Source: Phycisphaerales bacterium
GTDB lineage: Bacteria; Planctomycetota; Phycisphaerae; Phycisphaerales; UBA1924
Length of the DNA stretch: 64,000 nucleotides
Direction of reading: 5' to 3'
Assembly (NCBI GenBank): GCA_029260555.1
Contig: JAJDCZ010000043.1
Coordinates: 43,641-107,640, forward strand
How positions within the stretch are numbered: the stretch's first letter is position 1; each line of letters opens with the position of its first letter. Positions 23,883 to 33,100 of the stretch are shown in pieces. The notes beneath the pieces were generated by a model. The model was not told where the DNA came from and did not search any database. It saw only the letters and a program-made list of their open reading frames with translations. The translations under genes and the position numbers were made by a program.

Positions 23883-26228
23883 CTAAAACGCATTGCTCAG
23901 GACGAAAAAGTCCAGCACATCTATGGCGCCATCGCCATTGAGATCCGCTGCGGGGTCATTGGCAACAAACAGCACAATAAAATGAAAGAAGTCAAGAACA
24001 TCAAAGATGCCATCGTTGTTGAGGTCCAGAGCTGAATCCATCATGACGAGTTGCGCTTCAGGCATGAGCGTGACAGGTCGAACACCATCGTCTGCAATGA
24101 TGCTGAACAGATCGGTTCCAGTCTGGTTTCCTGCGGTGATGATCACACTGAACTGGCCATTGCCGAGGTCCGTGACGGGGCCGATCTGACTCAAACCCGC
24201 TGAGCCCGGTGCGTGTGTCACGCTGAGCTGTGTGGGCACAGTCGCGGGCAGGTTCTGCCAGTCCTTGAGTGTGATGGTCAGTGTTGATTGAGCTGCACCA
24301 TCAGCAGGAACGCGCAACAGGTTCATGATTGCTGTTGAGCGGAGAGCATCGGGATGATCAGCAAGATCGCTGCGCCACTGGTCAAACAGATCATGAAGCT
24401 GGAAAACCGGGTCGGGTTCTGCAGCAGATTGAAAAGCGATATTGAAGTTCATGAAGTAATCACCAGTTGCGCACCCGATGCCATTGTTGAAGGTGCCATC
24501 ACCCTGATTGGCGACCAGCACGATGCTCCGTGAAGCGCGCATCGTGACTGCAAGGTCAAGTGAGCCGTTGTTGTTGAGATCTTCAAGAACCACGCCGCTG
24601 TTGCCCAGTCCTGAGGCATAGGCACCTGTTTCAACATAGTTGCCCACGCCATCACCAGAAAGCACAGTGAACTCGCGCGAGAAACCTTCGGTGACCACGA
24701 TATCAAGGTTGCCATCACCATCAACATCGCCGGTCGTCAAGGTCTGAGGCTGATCGAATACCTGAATGTCCTGCTGAAGGAATCCCGGGTCGATTTGCTT
24801 GAAGATGGTCAGCATGTTGGCATTGGGTATCGTGATGGCGATGTCATCGCGGCCGTCTCCGGAAAGGTCGGTACAAATGATGTCATTGGGGCGATCAGCA
24901 AGCACGAGTGGTGCTGTGATCAAAAAATTGCCCGTGCCATCATTGAGTAGTGGAATCGCCAGGTTCGTAAACTGAACAATAGTGACAAGATCAGGGAATC
25001 CGTCGTCGTTGATATCGCCGGAACAGATGCGAGTGGGAGCTGTGCCGCCGCTGACGGTTTGTGAAAGCGTGAAGTTTCCTGTGCCATCATTGAGCAGGAT
25101 GGAGACATCGTTGGTGGCTCTGTTGGCACAGGCGATATCCAGGCCGTTGACCCCATCAAAGTCGGCAAGTGTGACTGCAAAGGGTTGATCACCCACAGGG
25201 AACTGGACAAAGGGTGCAAACGAGCCATCAGCTTGTCCAGCGTGTACCGAGACAGTGTCCGCAGCGGTGTTCGCCGTGATGATGTCGATGATGTTGTCGC
25301 CGGTGACATCCGCCAGTTCAAGCCCCCGAACGCCATCTCCAGCAGGAATACTTTGTGCAGGATCAAAGAACAGGAATGGGCTGTTGGCATTGGTTGCGTT
25401 GATTAAAAGGGAGATTGTGTCTCCATTGGGGTTGCTGACAACGAGGTCTTTTTTGCCATCATTGTTGATGTCGTGTGATCGAAGCCACCACGATCCATTG
25501 CCGGTGCGATAGACGCTGTTGCAGCCATCGATATCGCCGGTGCGTGCAACGAGCATGTAGGCAATGTGTGCTGACTTGTTGAAGTTGCCGTTGTTGGGGG
25601 GTGAGCCACAACTGTCGGGTGCTCCACCTGAGCACGAGCACCGTCCGTCGCCGCCAAAGAATCGAGCCGCTTCCATGGCTGCCATGAGTTTGGCAGGCAG
25701 ATCACCGGGGGTGTTGATGATGGCTTGTACGGCATTTTCAACGACGGGTGAACCCGCCAGAACATTGCCTTGAACCGCGTAATAGATCGGTCCGGCATGT
25801 CCGGTCTGGCCACCAGCCCATGAGCCAGCACCTGAGCCAGAGAATGTTGCTGTGCCACCCATGACATCGATGATGCCGTACTGTCGTGACTGATGAGCAC
25901 CGTCAAATGATTCCAGATCAGCAACGATCTGCACAGGATCAATGCCTGCCAGCAGAGCATCGCGAATGAACACGCGGTTTTGCCCGGTGTTGTCCACCGC
26001 AGACTGGGCGGTGCCAGCTCCGATCCCGGTCAACAGCACAGGGGTGTTGTCGCGAAGGTTAAAGCTGGTCAGACAGGTCGCAGATCCCACAGCGATCTCG
26101 CCGGTGCGAATATCCATAATGAGAATCGACCAGGTGGCATGAGCAGATGATGCAACTCCCAATGCAGCAACAAGGCCAAGGCAACCCAGTGCTTTTCGGG
26201 TACAAAAAGACAAAGCAGTTTGAATCAT
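23883..26228 (-). CDS. Exported DUF1028 / VCBS-repeat protein with dockerin-type tag
   Basis: 781-residue exported protein. The signal peptide is around LGCLGLVAALGVASSAHA. Residues about 33-220 match DUF1028 (ATWSILIMDIRTGEIAVGSA, VENAVQAIINTPGDLPAKLM). A six- to seven-bladed FG-GAP/VCBS region follows, with repeated DINNDGKKDLVVSNPNGDTI-like units and calcium-loop text such as DVDGDGNLDIVVTEG. A beta-sandwich then leads to the duplicated tag (DLNNDGIFDVLDFFHFIVLF, DLNGDGAIDVLDFFVLSNAF). DUF1028 proteins belong to an Ntn-hydrolase-like group of unknown activity. Probably surface-anchored through the tag; the cognate receptor is not in the window. Confidence 0.82.
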   Translation of the reverse strand: MIQTALSFCTRKALGCLGLVAALGVASSAHATWSILIMDIRTGEIAVGSATCLTSFNLRDNTPVLLTGIGAGTAQSAVDNTGQNRVFIRDALLAGIDPVQIVADLESFDGAHQSRQYGIIDVMGGTATFSGSGAGSWAGGQTGHAGPIYYAVQGNVLAGSPVVENAVQAIINTPGDLPAKLMAAMEAARFFGGDGRCSCSGGAPDSCGSPPNNGNFNKSAHIAYMLVARTGDIDGCNSVYRTGNGSWWLRSHDINNDGKKDLVVSNPNGDTISLLINATNANSPFLFFDPAQSIPAGDGVRGLELADVTGDNIIDIITANTAADTVSVHAGQADGSFAPFVQFPVGDQPFAVTLADFDGVNGLDIACANRATNDVSILLNDGTGNFTLSQTVSGGTAPTRICSGDINDDGFPDLVTIVQFTNLAIPLLNDGTGNFLITAPLVLADRPNDIICTDLSGDGRDDIAITIPNANMLTIFKQIDPGFLQQDIQVFDQPQTLTTGDVDGDGNLDIVVTEGFSREFTVLSGDGVGNYVETGAYASGLGNSGVVLEDLNNNGSLDLAVTMRASRSIVLVANQGDGTFNNGIGCATGDYFMNFNIAFQSAAEPDPVFQLHDLFDQWRSDLADHPDALRSTAIMNLLRVPADGAAQSTLTITLKDWQNLPATVPTQLSVTHAPGSAGLSQIGPVTDLGNGQFSVIITAGNQTGTDLFSIIADDGVRPVTLMPEAQLVMMDSALDLNNDGIFDVLDFFHFIVLFVANDPAADLNGDGAIDVLDFFVLSNAF

Positions 26229-26541
26229 GACAAAACCTCTCTCAAATTATGAGCACGGCCGGGTCCAGCCCTCGTCTGAACAGCTATCACCACAATGACC
26301 CTCGCCTGAGTACAAAGCTAACCGAAGAAACCGGTAAAAAGAAGGAAATATTCCCAAAGACTGGAATAATTCTGTAATTGGGGTTAGATATCCTTACAAA
26401 ACCAGAAATCGCTGGTCCGAGAGAATGAACAAGCGGGTTGACAGGTGGTGAGCGGAGTCTATCATCTGTCCCTCATAGCTGACTGCTGTGGGGGGTCTTG
26501 CTATTGCTCGGAGCGTTTCAGGGATATGATGCTCTGATAGA
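26229..26541. other. Intergenic region before the tRNA-Thr / tuf unit
   Basis: 313 bases that hold the promoter at 26438-26465 and A/T-rich text at 26310-26400. No open frame or repeat is seen. The left part should also hold the promoter of the divergent DUF1028/VCBS gene. Confidence 0.5.
26438..26465 (+). promoter_or_regulatory. Sigma-70-type promoter of the tRNA-Thr / tuf unit
   Basis: TTGACA at 26438-26443 is an exact -35 element. TATCAT at 26460-26465 matches the -10 consensus in five of six places, and the spacer is 16 bases. It sits 76 bases before tRNA-Thr. Confidence 0.75.
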
Positions 26542-26613
26542 TGCCTCTGTAGCTCAGTGGTAGAGCGCACCCTTGGTAAGGGTGAGGTCGAGGGTTCGAC
26601 TCCCTCCAGCGGC
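26542..26613 (+). tRNA. tRNA-Thr (anticodon GGT)
   Basis: The full cloverleaf is readable: acceptor GCCTCTG with CAGCGGC, D-arm GCTC/GAGC, anticodon stem CACCC/GGGTG with loop TTGGTAA (anticodon GGT), T-arm GAGGG/CCCTC with loop TTCGACT. The discriminator is T; CCA is not encoded. Acceptor position 4-69 is a T-C mismatch where related tRNA-Thr genes have G-C. Confidence 0.9.
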
Positions 26614-26789
26614 TGTATCTGCTTTGTTGATCGGCCTGGTGGGAATGCTCAGGTTCGTTGATCAACAGCCCGCACGGGGGCGTACCCCGGGTCGGTTTAT
26701 GCAGTGGGAAATTGTTTGAAGCGCGCGATGATCGGGCCCCGTGTCGACTCGCTCGTGAAAGAGAAAATACACGGTGGAGGTTTTGCGTC

Positions 26790-27992
26790 ATGGCCAAGGG
26801 TGTGTTTGAAAGAACCAAACCGCATGTCAATGTGGGCACGATCGGTCACATCGATCACGGCAAGTCCACACTAACCGCTGCCATGAGTGCACGCTCAGCA
26901 GTTAAGTTTGGTGGTGAAATCAAGTCTTACGCCGATATCACCAAAGGTGGTACTGTGCGTGACTCGTCGAAAACTGTCACAATCCACTCGTCTCATACCG
27001 AGTACGAAACAGACAACCGTCACTATGCCCATGTGGACTGCCCGGGCCACGCGGACTTCGTGAAAAACATGATTACTGGTGCGGCCCAGATGGACGGCGC
27101 CATTCTTGTGGTGTCTGCAGCGGACGGCCCCATGCCTCAGACTCGTGAGCATGTGCTGCTCGCTCGTCAGGTGGGTGTGCCTTTCATCGTTGTGTTCCTC
27201 AACAAGGTCGACCTGGTAGACGATGAGGAACTGCTCGAACTCGTTGAGCTTGAAGTTCGTGAACTGCTCAGCAAGTACGACTTCCCCGGCGATGACCTGC
27301 CCGTGATCCGTGGCCAGTCCAAAGCCGCCATGGAAGACCCCCATGATGATGCAGCCTGTGCCCCCATCGATGAACTGTTCGAAGCCATCGACAGTTACAT
27401 CCCCGAGCCCGAGCGCGAGTCTGACAAGCCCTTCCTCATGTCCGTGGAAGATGTCTTCTCGATCAAAGGCCGAGGCACCGTGGCAACCGGTCGTATCGAG
27501 CGTGGTGTGATGAAAGTCGGCGACCCCTGCGAAATCGTGGGTCTCAAAGAAGAACCCGACAAGTCCGTCGTCACGGGTGTTGAAATGTTCAACAAGACCC
27601 TCGACGAAGGCATGGCTGGCGACAATGTGGGTATCTTGCTGCGTGGCGTTGAAAAGGGTGACATCGAACGCGGGCAGGTTGTCTGCAAGCCCGGCTCGAT
27701 CAAGCCTCACACCAAGTTCAAAGGCCAGGTCTACATCCTGTCCAAGGACGAAGGTGGTCGCCATACACCATTCTTCACAGGGTATCGTCCCCAGTTCTAC
27801 TTCCGTACCACCGATGTGACAGGGTCATGTACCCTTGTGGGCGGTGCTGAAATGTGCATGCCTGGCGACAACATCGAGATGGAAATTGACCTGATGGGCA
27901 AGCCCGTCGCCATGGAAGAAGGCCTGCGCTTCGCTGTCCGCGAAGGTGGCCGAACCATTGGCTCAGGCGTGGTCATTGAGATCCTCGAGTAG
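26790..27992 (+). CDS. tuf: Elongation factor Tu
   Basis: GTPase that delivers aminoacyl-tRNA to the ribosome. 400 residues, start [20 protein letters not shown]. GTPase motifs are G1 GHIDHGKS (Ser for the common Thr), G3 DCPGHADF and G4 NKVD (NKCD in most bacteria). The switch-I region reads [18 protein letters not shown] instead of the usual RGITINTSH text. As far as I remember, Rhodopirellula and relatives also have a KTVTI form, so this looks like a lineage trait. Domains 2 and 3 are intact, with [13 protein letters not shown] and [16 protein letters not shown] (26776-26780) lies nine bases before ATG 26790. It is the first protein gene of the tRNA-Thr/nusG unit. Confidence 0.97.
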   Translation: MAKGVFERTKPHVNVGTIGHIDHGKSTLTAAMSARSAVKFGGEIKSYADITKGGTVRDSSKTVTIHSSHTEYETDNRHYAHVDCPGHADFVKNMITGAAQMDGAILVVSAADGPMPQTREHVLLARQVGVPFIVVFLNKVDLVDDEELLELVELEVRELLSKYDFPGDDLPVIRGQSKAAMEDPHDDAACAPIDELFEAIDSYIPEPERESDKPFLMSVEDVFSIKGRGTVATGRIERGVMKVGDPCEIVGLKEEPDKSVVTGVEMFNKTLDEGMAGDNVGILLRGVEKGDIERGQVVCKPGSIKPHTKFKGQVYILSKDEGGRHTPFFTGYRPQFYFRTTDVTGSCTLVGGAEMCMPGDNIEMEIDLMGKPVAMEEGLRFAVREGGRTIGSGVVIEILE

Positions 27993-28023
27993 TTTTCGAC
28001 GATCTTGTCAGATAAAACAATAT

Positions 28024-28051
28024 CAGCCTGGCGGTGAAAATCGCCGGGCTG
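28024..28051 (+). promoter_or_regulatory. Hairpin between tuf and rpmG
   Basis: CAGCCTGGCG (28024-28033) pairs with CGCCGGGCTG (28042-28051), ten pairs with one T-G, eight-base loop. Only three Ts follow, so it is at most a partial terminator and could set the high tuf to low rpmG ratio. Confidence 0.5.
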
Positions 28052-28134
28052 ACTTTCAGAATCACGACCGGTGGGGAACTGGTCCAAACCCGATGCTCAT
28101 CTTGCATGGTGTTGCATGAAAGGGGAATCGACAG

Positions 28135-28317
28135 ATGGCTAAGAAAAAAGCAAATGCACGCGAGTTCGTGTGGCTTCAGTGCACTGAGTGTGGCGACCTG
28201 AACTACCGGACATCAATCAATGTCAAAGGTGGCATTTCCGAGAAGGTGAAAGAAGGGCTTTCCAAATACTCGCCCAGACTCAGAAAACACACGCTTCACA
28301 AGATCAAACGCAAGTAA
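28135..28317 (+). CDS. rpmG: Ribosomal protein bL33
   Basis: 60-residue basic protein of the large ribosomal subunit near the E site. It starts [20 protein letters not shown] and ends [13 protein letters not shown]. The first zinc-ribbon pair CxxC is present (QCTEC), but the second pair seen in zinc-binding bL33 forms is missing, so a complete zinc site is unlikely. AAAGGGGA precedes ATG 28135 by nine bases. It lies between tuf and tRNA-Trp, the classical bacterial order. Confidence 0.88.
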   Translation: MAKKKANAREFVWLQCTECGDLNYRTSINVKGGISEKVKEGLSKYSPRLRKHTLHKIKRK

Positions 28318-28344
28318 GCTGCGCTTTATCCAAGGCAGCAACAG

Positions 28345-28418
28345 ACGGCAGTAGCTCAATTTGGTAGAGCAGCGGATTCCAAATCCGCAGGTTGAGGGTT
28401 CGAGTCCTTCCTGCCGTG
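28345..28418 (+). tRNA. tRNA-Trp (anticodon CCA)
   Basis: Acceptor ACGGCAG pairs fully with CTGCCGT; D-arm GCTC/GAGC; anticodon stem GCGGA/TCCGC with loop TTCCAAA (anticodon CCA); T-arm GAGGG/CCTTC with one G-T pair. Discriminator G, no encoded CCA. It lies between rpmG and secE as in many bacteria. Confidence 0.93.
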
Positions 28419-28502
28419 CTTCGTCACGCTCGCCCGTTGAGTTTAAGCACTCATGCTGGGCTCATCAGCGGGCACAGATTCGGGCAAAAAGAGGTTTCTA
28501 CC

Positions 28503-29192
28503 ATGGCCTTTGGAATATACAAACTTGGACAGGGCTACTGGGTCCGCGTCATGACCGCAGTAGGAATCGGGATTCTGCTTCTGGCAGCCATGGCGTGGGT
28601 GTGGGGGCAAGCCGCTCTGATCCCACTTCCCAACAAAGGCTGGAGTTTCACCGCCTCAGGTGTCACCAATACGCTCACAGCGGGCACTCAGATTCAGCTC
28701 ATGGGCGAGCCCGGCGAAAACCAGAGCGGTCCCCAGCCTGTTGGTACCGCGATGATCGAAGAATACACCTCCGCCAATACCTCCAGCGGCAAACTGGTGC
28801 TCAACGACATCAAACTTGATCAGGACACGCGGCCTGACGAGATCCAGACAATCCGTGTCGAAACAGACAGTGCCGCATCGGTCGTTCGCATCTCCAACAG
28901 CCAGCCCATTCCGATTCTGGACCAGCTGTATGTTCAGGCAGCGTCGGTGGGGCTGATGATGTTCTTCGGTGCTGTCGTGATCTTCTACTTCGTCGGTGTG
29001 CGTCGTCAAACCGTTGATTTTCTCATCTCAACCGATGGCGAAATGAAAAAGGTCAACTGGTCTTCTCGCAAGGAAGTAATGGGCTCGACATGGGTCGTAC
29101 TCGGTGCATGCATCTTTCTCACGATCGTTCTGTTTGCTATTGACTTTGGGTTTTCAAACTTCTTCAAAGCCGTCGGCGTACTGGATAACTGA
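28503..29192 (+). CDS. secE: Preprotein translocase subunit SecE with N-terminal extension
   Basis: Essential stabilising subunit of the SecYEG channel. Only the last 60 residues or so are the common SecE core: VDFLISTDGEMKKVNWSSRK, then EVMGSTWVVLGACIFLTIVL as the conserved membrane helix. In front lies a 165-residue extension with one membrane helix near residue 17 (VMTAVGIGILLLAAMAWVWG), a polar loop of about 100 residues (GWSFTASGVTNTLTAGTQIQ) and a second helix near residue 145 (ASVGLMMFFGAVVIFYFVGV). 229 residues compares with about 60-130 in most bacteria. ATG 28503 is preceded by AGAGG. The open frame before it runs into tRNA-Trp and is not coding. Confidence 0.85.
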   Translation: MAFGIYKLGQGYWVRVMTAVGIGILLLAAMAWVWGQAALIPLPNKGWSFTASGVTNTLTAGTQIQLMGEPGENQSGPQPVGTAMIEEYTSANTSSGKLVLNDIKLDQDTRPDEIQTIRVETDSAASVVRISNSQPIPILDQLYVQAASVGLMMFFGAVVIFYFVGVRRQTVDFLISTDGEMKKVNWSSRKEVMGSTWVVLGACIFLTIVLFAIDFGFSNFFKAVGVLDN

Positions 29193-29303
29193 CTCTTTCG
29201 TTTTTGTGATAACAACCCGCAGCTGTGTGAACACCCATAGCAGACCGCCCCGGCAATAACCCCTGGGCAAGCATGAAAAACAATGAGCCGGAGGCTACTC
29301 GCC

Positions 29304-29969
29304 ATGACCGATCAAAAAAAAGATACATCCGACCAGACCACCGCTGAAGTGATGGATGGCACACCCAACGAGGTGCAGGACACCATCGCTGAAGAAGAAG
29401 AAATCTGCCGTGATGGTATGAACTGGTTTGTCCTCAGGGTCGCTTCCAACAAGGAAAACATGGTCCGCACCACGCTGCTGCGCAAGGTCGAGATCGAAGG
29501 CCTGGAAAATCGTGTCGGACGCATCCTCGTGCCCACAGAAAAAACCAAAACCATCAAAGGCGGCAAACAGCGCATCACCGAAACCAAGCTCTACCCCGGC
29601 TATGTGTTCGTTGAAATGCGGCTCGAAGATGACGGTCGAATCCCGCAGGATGTGTTCTTCCTCATCAAGGAAACCACCGGCGTGGGAGATTTCGTAGGCA
29701 CTGCTGGTCGCCCCACACCCATACAAGAGCACGAAATCGAAAAAATGCTCCTGGACTCGCGCAAGCCCGAAGATCAGCCCACCATCAAGCTCGTCTTCGC
29801 AAAAGGCGAAGCGGTCAATATCAAGGAAGGCCCATTCGAAGGCTACGAAGGCACCGTCGACGAACTTCTGCCAGACAAAGGGCTGGTTCGCGTCCTTGTT
29901 ACCATCTTTGGTCGCCAGGCCCCCATCGAACTGGAAGAATGGCAAATCGCCAAAGCAGACGAAGACTGA
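29304..29969 (+). CDS. nusG: Transcription termination/antitermination factor NusG
   Basis: RNA polymerase-bound factor that affects elongation and couples to ribosomes or Rho. An acidic N-terminal stretch of about 35 residues (DTIAEEEEICRDG) precedes the NGN domain (MNWFVLRVASNKENMVRTTL, TKLYPGYVFVEMRLEDDGRI). The C-terminal KOW domain is clear: FAKGEAVNIKEGPFEGYEGT, then VRVLVTIFGRQAPIELEEWQ. 221 residues. GGAGG (29290-29294) lies nine bases before ATG 29304, which is preferred over ATG 29283. The gene is followed directly by a strong terminator. Confidence 0.95.
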   Translation: MTDQKKDTSDQTTAEVMDGTPNEVQDTIAEEEEICRDGMNWFVLRVASNKENMVRTTLLRKVEIEGLENRVGRILVPTEKTKTIKGGKQRITETKLYPGYVFVEMRLEDDGRIPQDVFFLIKETTGVGDFVGTAGRPTPIQEHEIEKMLLDSRKPEDQPTIKLVFAKGEAVNIKEGPFEGYEGTVDELLPDKGLVRVLVTIFGRQAPIELEEWQIAKADED

Positions 29970-30006
29970 TCGTTCATCAGCTCGCACACATTTGAGCCAG
30001 CCTCGC

Positions 30007-30036
30007 ACAACAACCTGTATGGGTTGTTGTTTTTTT
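30007..30036 (+). terminator. Intrinsic terminator after nusG
   Basis: ACAACAACC (30007-30015) pairs perfectly with GGTTGTTGT (30022-30030), with a six-base loop and seven Ts (30030-30036). It ends the tuf-nusG unit; no rplK/rplA genes follow. Confidence 0.93.
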
Positions 30037-30131
30037 GGTGTGAATTTCCTGTTGCAAGCTCAAACCTGCCCGCAGCTATGCGGTACTCTTTAGAGTGCTG
30101 ATCAGCCTTGTTGAATCACGGAAGGGATTCC

Positions 30132-33100
30132 ATGTCCGAAAACGAAGATTTCTGGGGCAAGCCCGAAAAGCAACGCCGCAAGGAAGAAAAGAAGAGGCTT
30201 GCTGAGAAACGCAAAAAGCTTCAAGGCTCACCCAAACCAGCCAAGGGGAATAAGAAACCTGTCGCCAGCAAGCCCGCAGATTCAACCTGGCTCGAACAGC
30301 AGGCTGCCCCCACAACCAAACGCACCATGCCAAAGTGGGCAAAGCTCTCCATCTATGCAGTCATCCTGCTCTTTGTCGTTGGTATTTTTATTGCGATTCT
30401 GGGGCCGACGCTGGCAGCCCCCATCGTCCGCTCAAAGCTTGAAGCAAAGATCTCAAGCCAGATTCAAGGCCACGCTGAAATTTCCTCTGCCACACTCTCG
30501 TGGAGAGGTCAGCAAACACTCAAATCAGTCAAGCTGATTGATGCCAGGAACAATGTCGTTGCCAGACTTGATCTCACAATCACTAAAGGCATCGTGCCTC
30601 TGGTGCTGGGTTCAAAGGATCTGGGAACCATCACCATCTCAGGCTGGGCCAAGGCAAAGACCAACCCCGATGGCTCAAACACACTGGCCATGGCACTCAA
30701 GCCATCAACCAGCAACACCTCCTCTACCAAATCAACAAAGACCCCTGCCAAAGCTTCTCGCATTCCCGAAGGGTTAAAAGCAAAGATCATGCTCAATGAT
30801 CTGCAACTTTCCTTTGAAGACCAATCAGCCCCAGGCAAGACGCTCAGCATTGAAAAGCTCACTGGCACAATCAAACTTGAGCCTGCAGGGACTGCGATTG
30901 TTGATATCACTGCTCAAACTGTTGTTGCAGATACACCAGCTTCGGATCAGGGCGATGTGACTCTTAAAGTGGTGTTGAGCAGTATGCTTGCGCCGGGCCG
31001 AAACCTTCAGCTCAACAAAACCCGCGTCGAAGGCTCGCTCACGCTCAACAACATCCCCACGACTCTGGCTGACACATTGCTGGGCATGAATCAAAAACTC
31101 GGTTCGATACTGGGTCAGCGCACAAGTTTGCAGGTCAATATCCAGGGCACCCTCGATCAGGCTGATGCATCGCTCAGCTTCAAAAGCCCGCACGCAACAG
31201 CAAAGCTCAAACTCCGATCCAATGGCAGCACCATCCGCCTGCCCGAGCCCGCCATCGCCTCGCTTGATTCTCAGGCTTCGCGCGCCCTCTTGCCCATCAT
31301 CAAGCAGCTAACAAGTCCTGAATCAGGCTTCACACTGACAAACGAGCCTGGCATCACACTCCAGCTCAACAGGTTGAATCTGTCGATTCCACAAGATGGC
31401 AAAGCCTGGGATTTCAAAGACGCAGCCATCGCTTTTTCCATAGACCTTGACGCCATCGATGCCAGTTTCAAATCGCCCCGTCAAACCACCGCTTCTGATG
31501 CCAGGCTCACGACAGAACCCATCCGCATGTTCGTCACCAGCGATCGTCTGTCTGAAGGCGTGCAAGGCCGCCTGTGGACCAGCGTCACGATCAACGACTC
31601 CAAAGCAGGCTCGCTTGATATCACATTGAACGCGACAGACCTGCTTGATAATCAAGGCGTGCCTCATCAAACAGGCCCCGGCAAAGCTCAAGTCACGCTC
31701 ACGCTGGACAAACTAGCTGCTCAGGTCGTTCAGCCTTTCGTCACCCAGGCAGGCATCGACTGGGAAAAAGAAGTCGGCTCTTCTCTGACCACCACCCTGA
31801 ACGCAGAACTGATCGAGCCTCTGGCATCAGGTGATTTGCCGGACGATGGTCAACTTTTAATCAATGTCAAAGCATCAAACCTCAACGCCCAAGGCACGCT
31901 CAACCTGCAAGATGGCGTTCTTACACAATCCAGCGATAAACTCACGCTGACAATCAAATCCATTGGCCCCACCATGAACAGGCTGAGCCAGGGAAGAACA
32001 CGTATCACCAAGGGAGGTGCTGCCACCCTCGCCTTCAGCAAACTCTCAGCAAACCTTAACCAGATCATTTCACAGCCTCTCGACCTGAGCTCTCTTTCAA
32101 CAGCCTTCACACTCTCGCTGACCAACATGACAGGCCAGCTTGACATGGGCGATGGCACCACGCAACAGCTCAAACCTTTCACAGCTGAAGATGCCCAACT
32201 GGTGGTCAACGCAACCAGCCTTTTACAAAAAATCACCATCCAAGGCTCCATGCTCACCACGGTTCAAGATGCCTCAACGGGCGATGCCACCATCGACCTC
32301 ACACTCACCGACCTGCTCACACCGATTGGCTCACTTTCTAAAGAACCCACAATCCGAGGCTCAACCAAACTCACAGGCTTTGCAAGCTCACTGCTTCATC
32401 CATTCCTCGCACCCATGGGGCTGGACCCGTCTATCGACTTCGGCCCCACCGTCTCGCTGCAGCTTGATGCAATACCCGCACCCCAGAACCAGAGCACCCA
32501 GCTTGACCTGAAGGTGGCTTCCGAGCGATTTGATATCACCGGCAAGCTGCGCATCGAAGACCAGGCTCTGACCACCACCACCAAAGGTCTGACACTTCGT
32601 GTGATTCAGGCTGGCCCGCTGTTTCAAAGGCTTGTTGCAGATCGTTTCAACTTGAAAGCAGGAAAGTTCGGCAACACCTCCGTTACACTCAATGATCTGC
32701 TTCTTCCACTCTCTGCAATGGGTGATATAAGTCAGGCCTCTCTCTCCTTGAATTTTTCAGGCGGCAATTATTCTCTGACAAACAAAGCTGCAGACGCGAC
32801 CACTGAGCCTTTGAATATCACGAGTTTCAATGTGGCTGCAGCATTGCGCCCCGGCAAACCCGCCCAGATCAAAATCGACTCTCAGCTTGCACACGCAGGC
32901 CACCCCTTTGCTGTGACAGGCCAACTTGTGATTGACAATCTGTTTTCATCTGCAACAAACGCTGACACAAAAAACAAACCCAGCTTTGATCTGTCACACG
33001 CCAGCCCCACAGGCTCCGTGGCGATCACAGATATCCCCGCCACACTGATCATCCTGGCAGCACGGTCTTCGTCAGACATGGACACTGACGCTCTGGCCCA

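Noticed and set aside
26895..27764. 289-codon open frame on the minus strand across tuf
   Set aside because: It is an exact antisense shadow of a strongly biased gene. It has no ribosome-binding site and no recognisable protein text.
28392..28502. Longer SecE beginning inside tRNA-Trp
   Set aside because: The open frame upstream of ATG 28503 overlaps the tRNA gene and has no ribosome-binding site, while 28503 has AGAGG in place.
29295..30008. 237-codon open frame on the minus strand across nusG
   Set aside because: Shadow of nusG codon bias; it also runs into the terminator stem. No family text.
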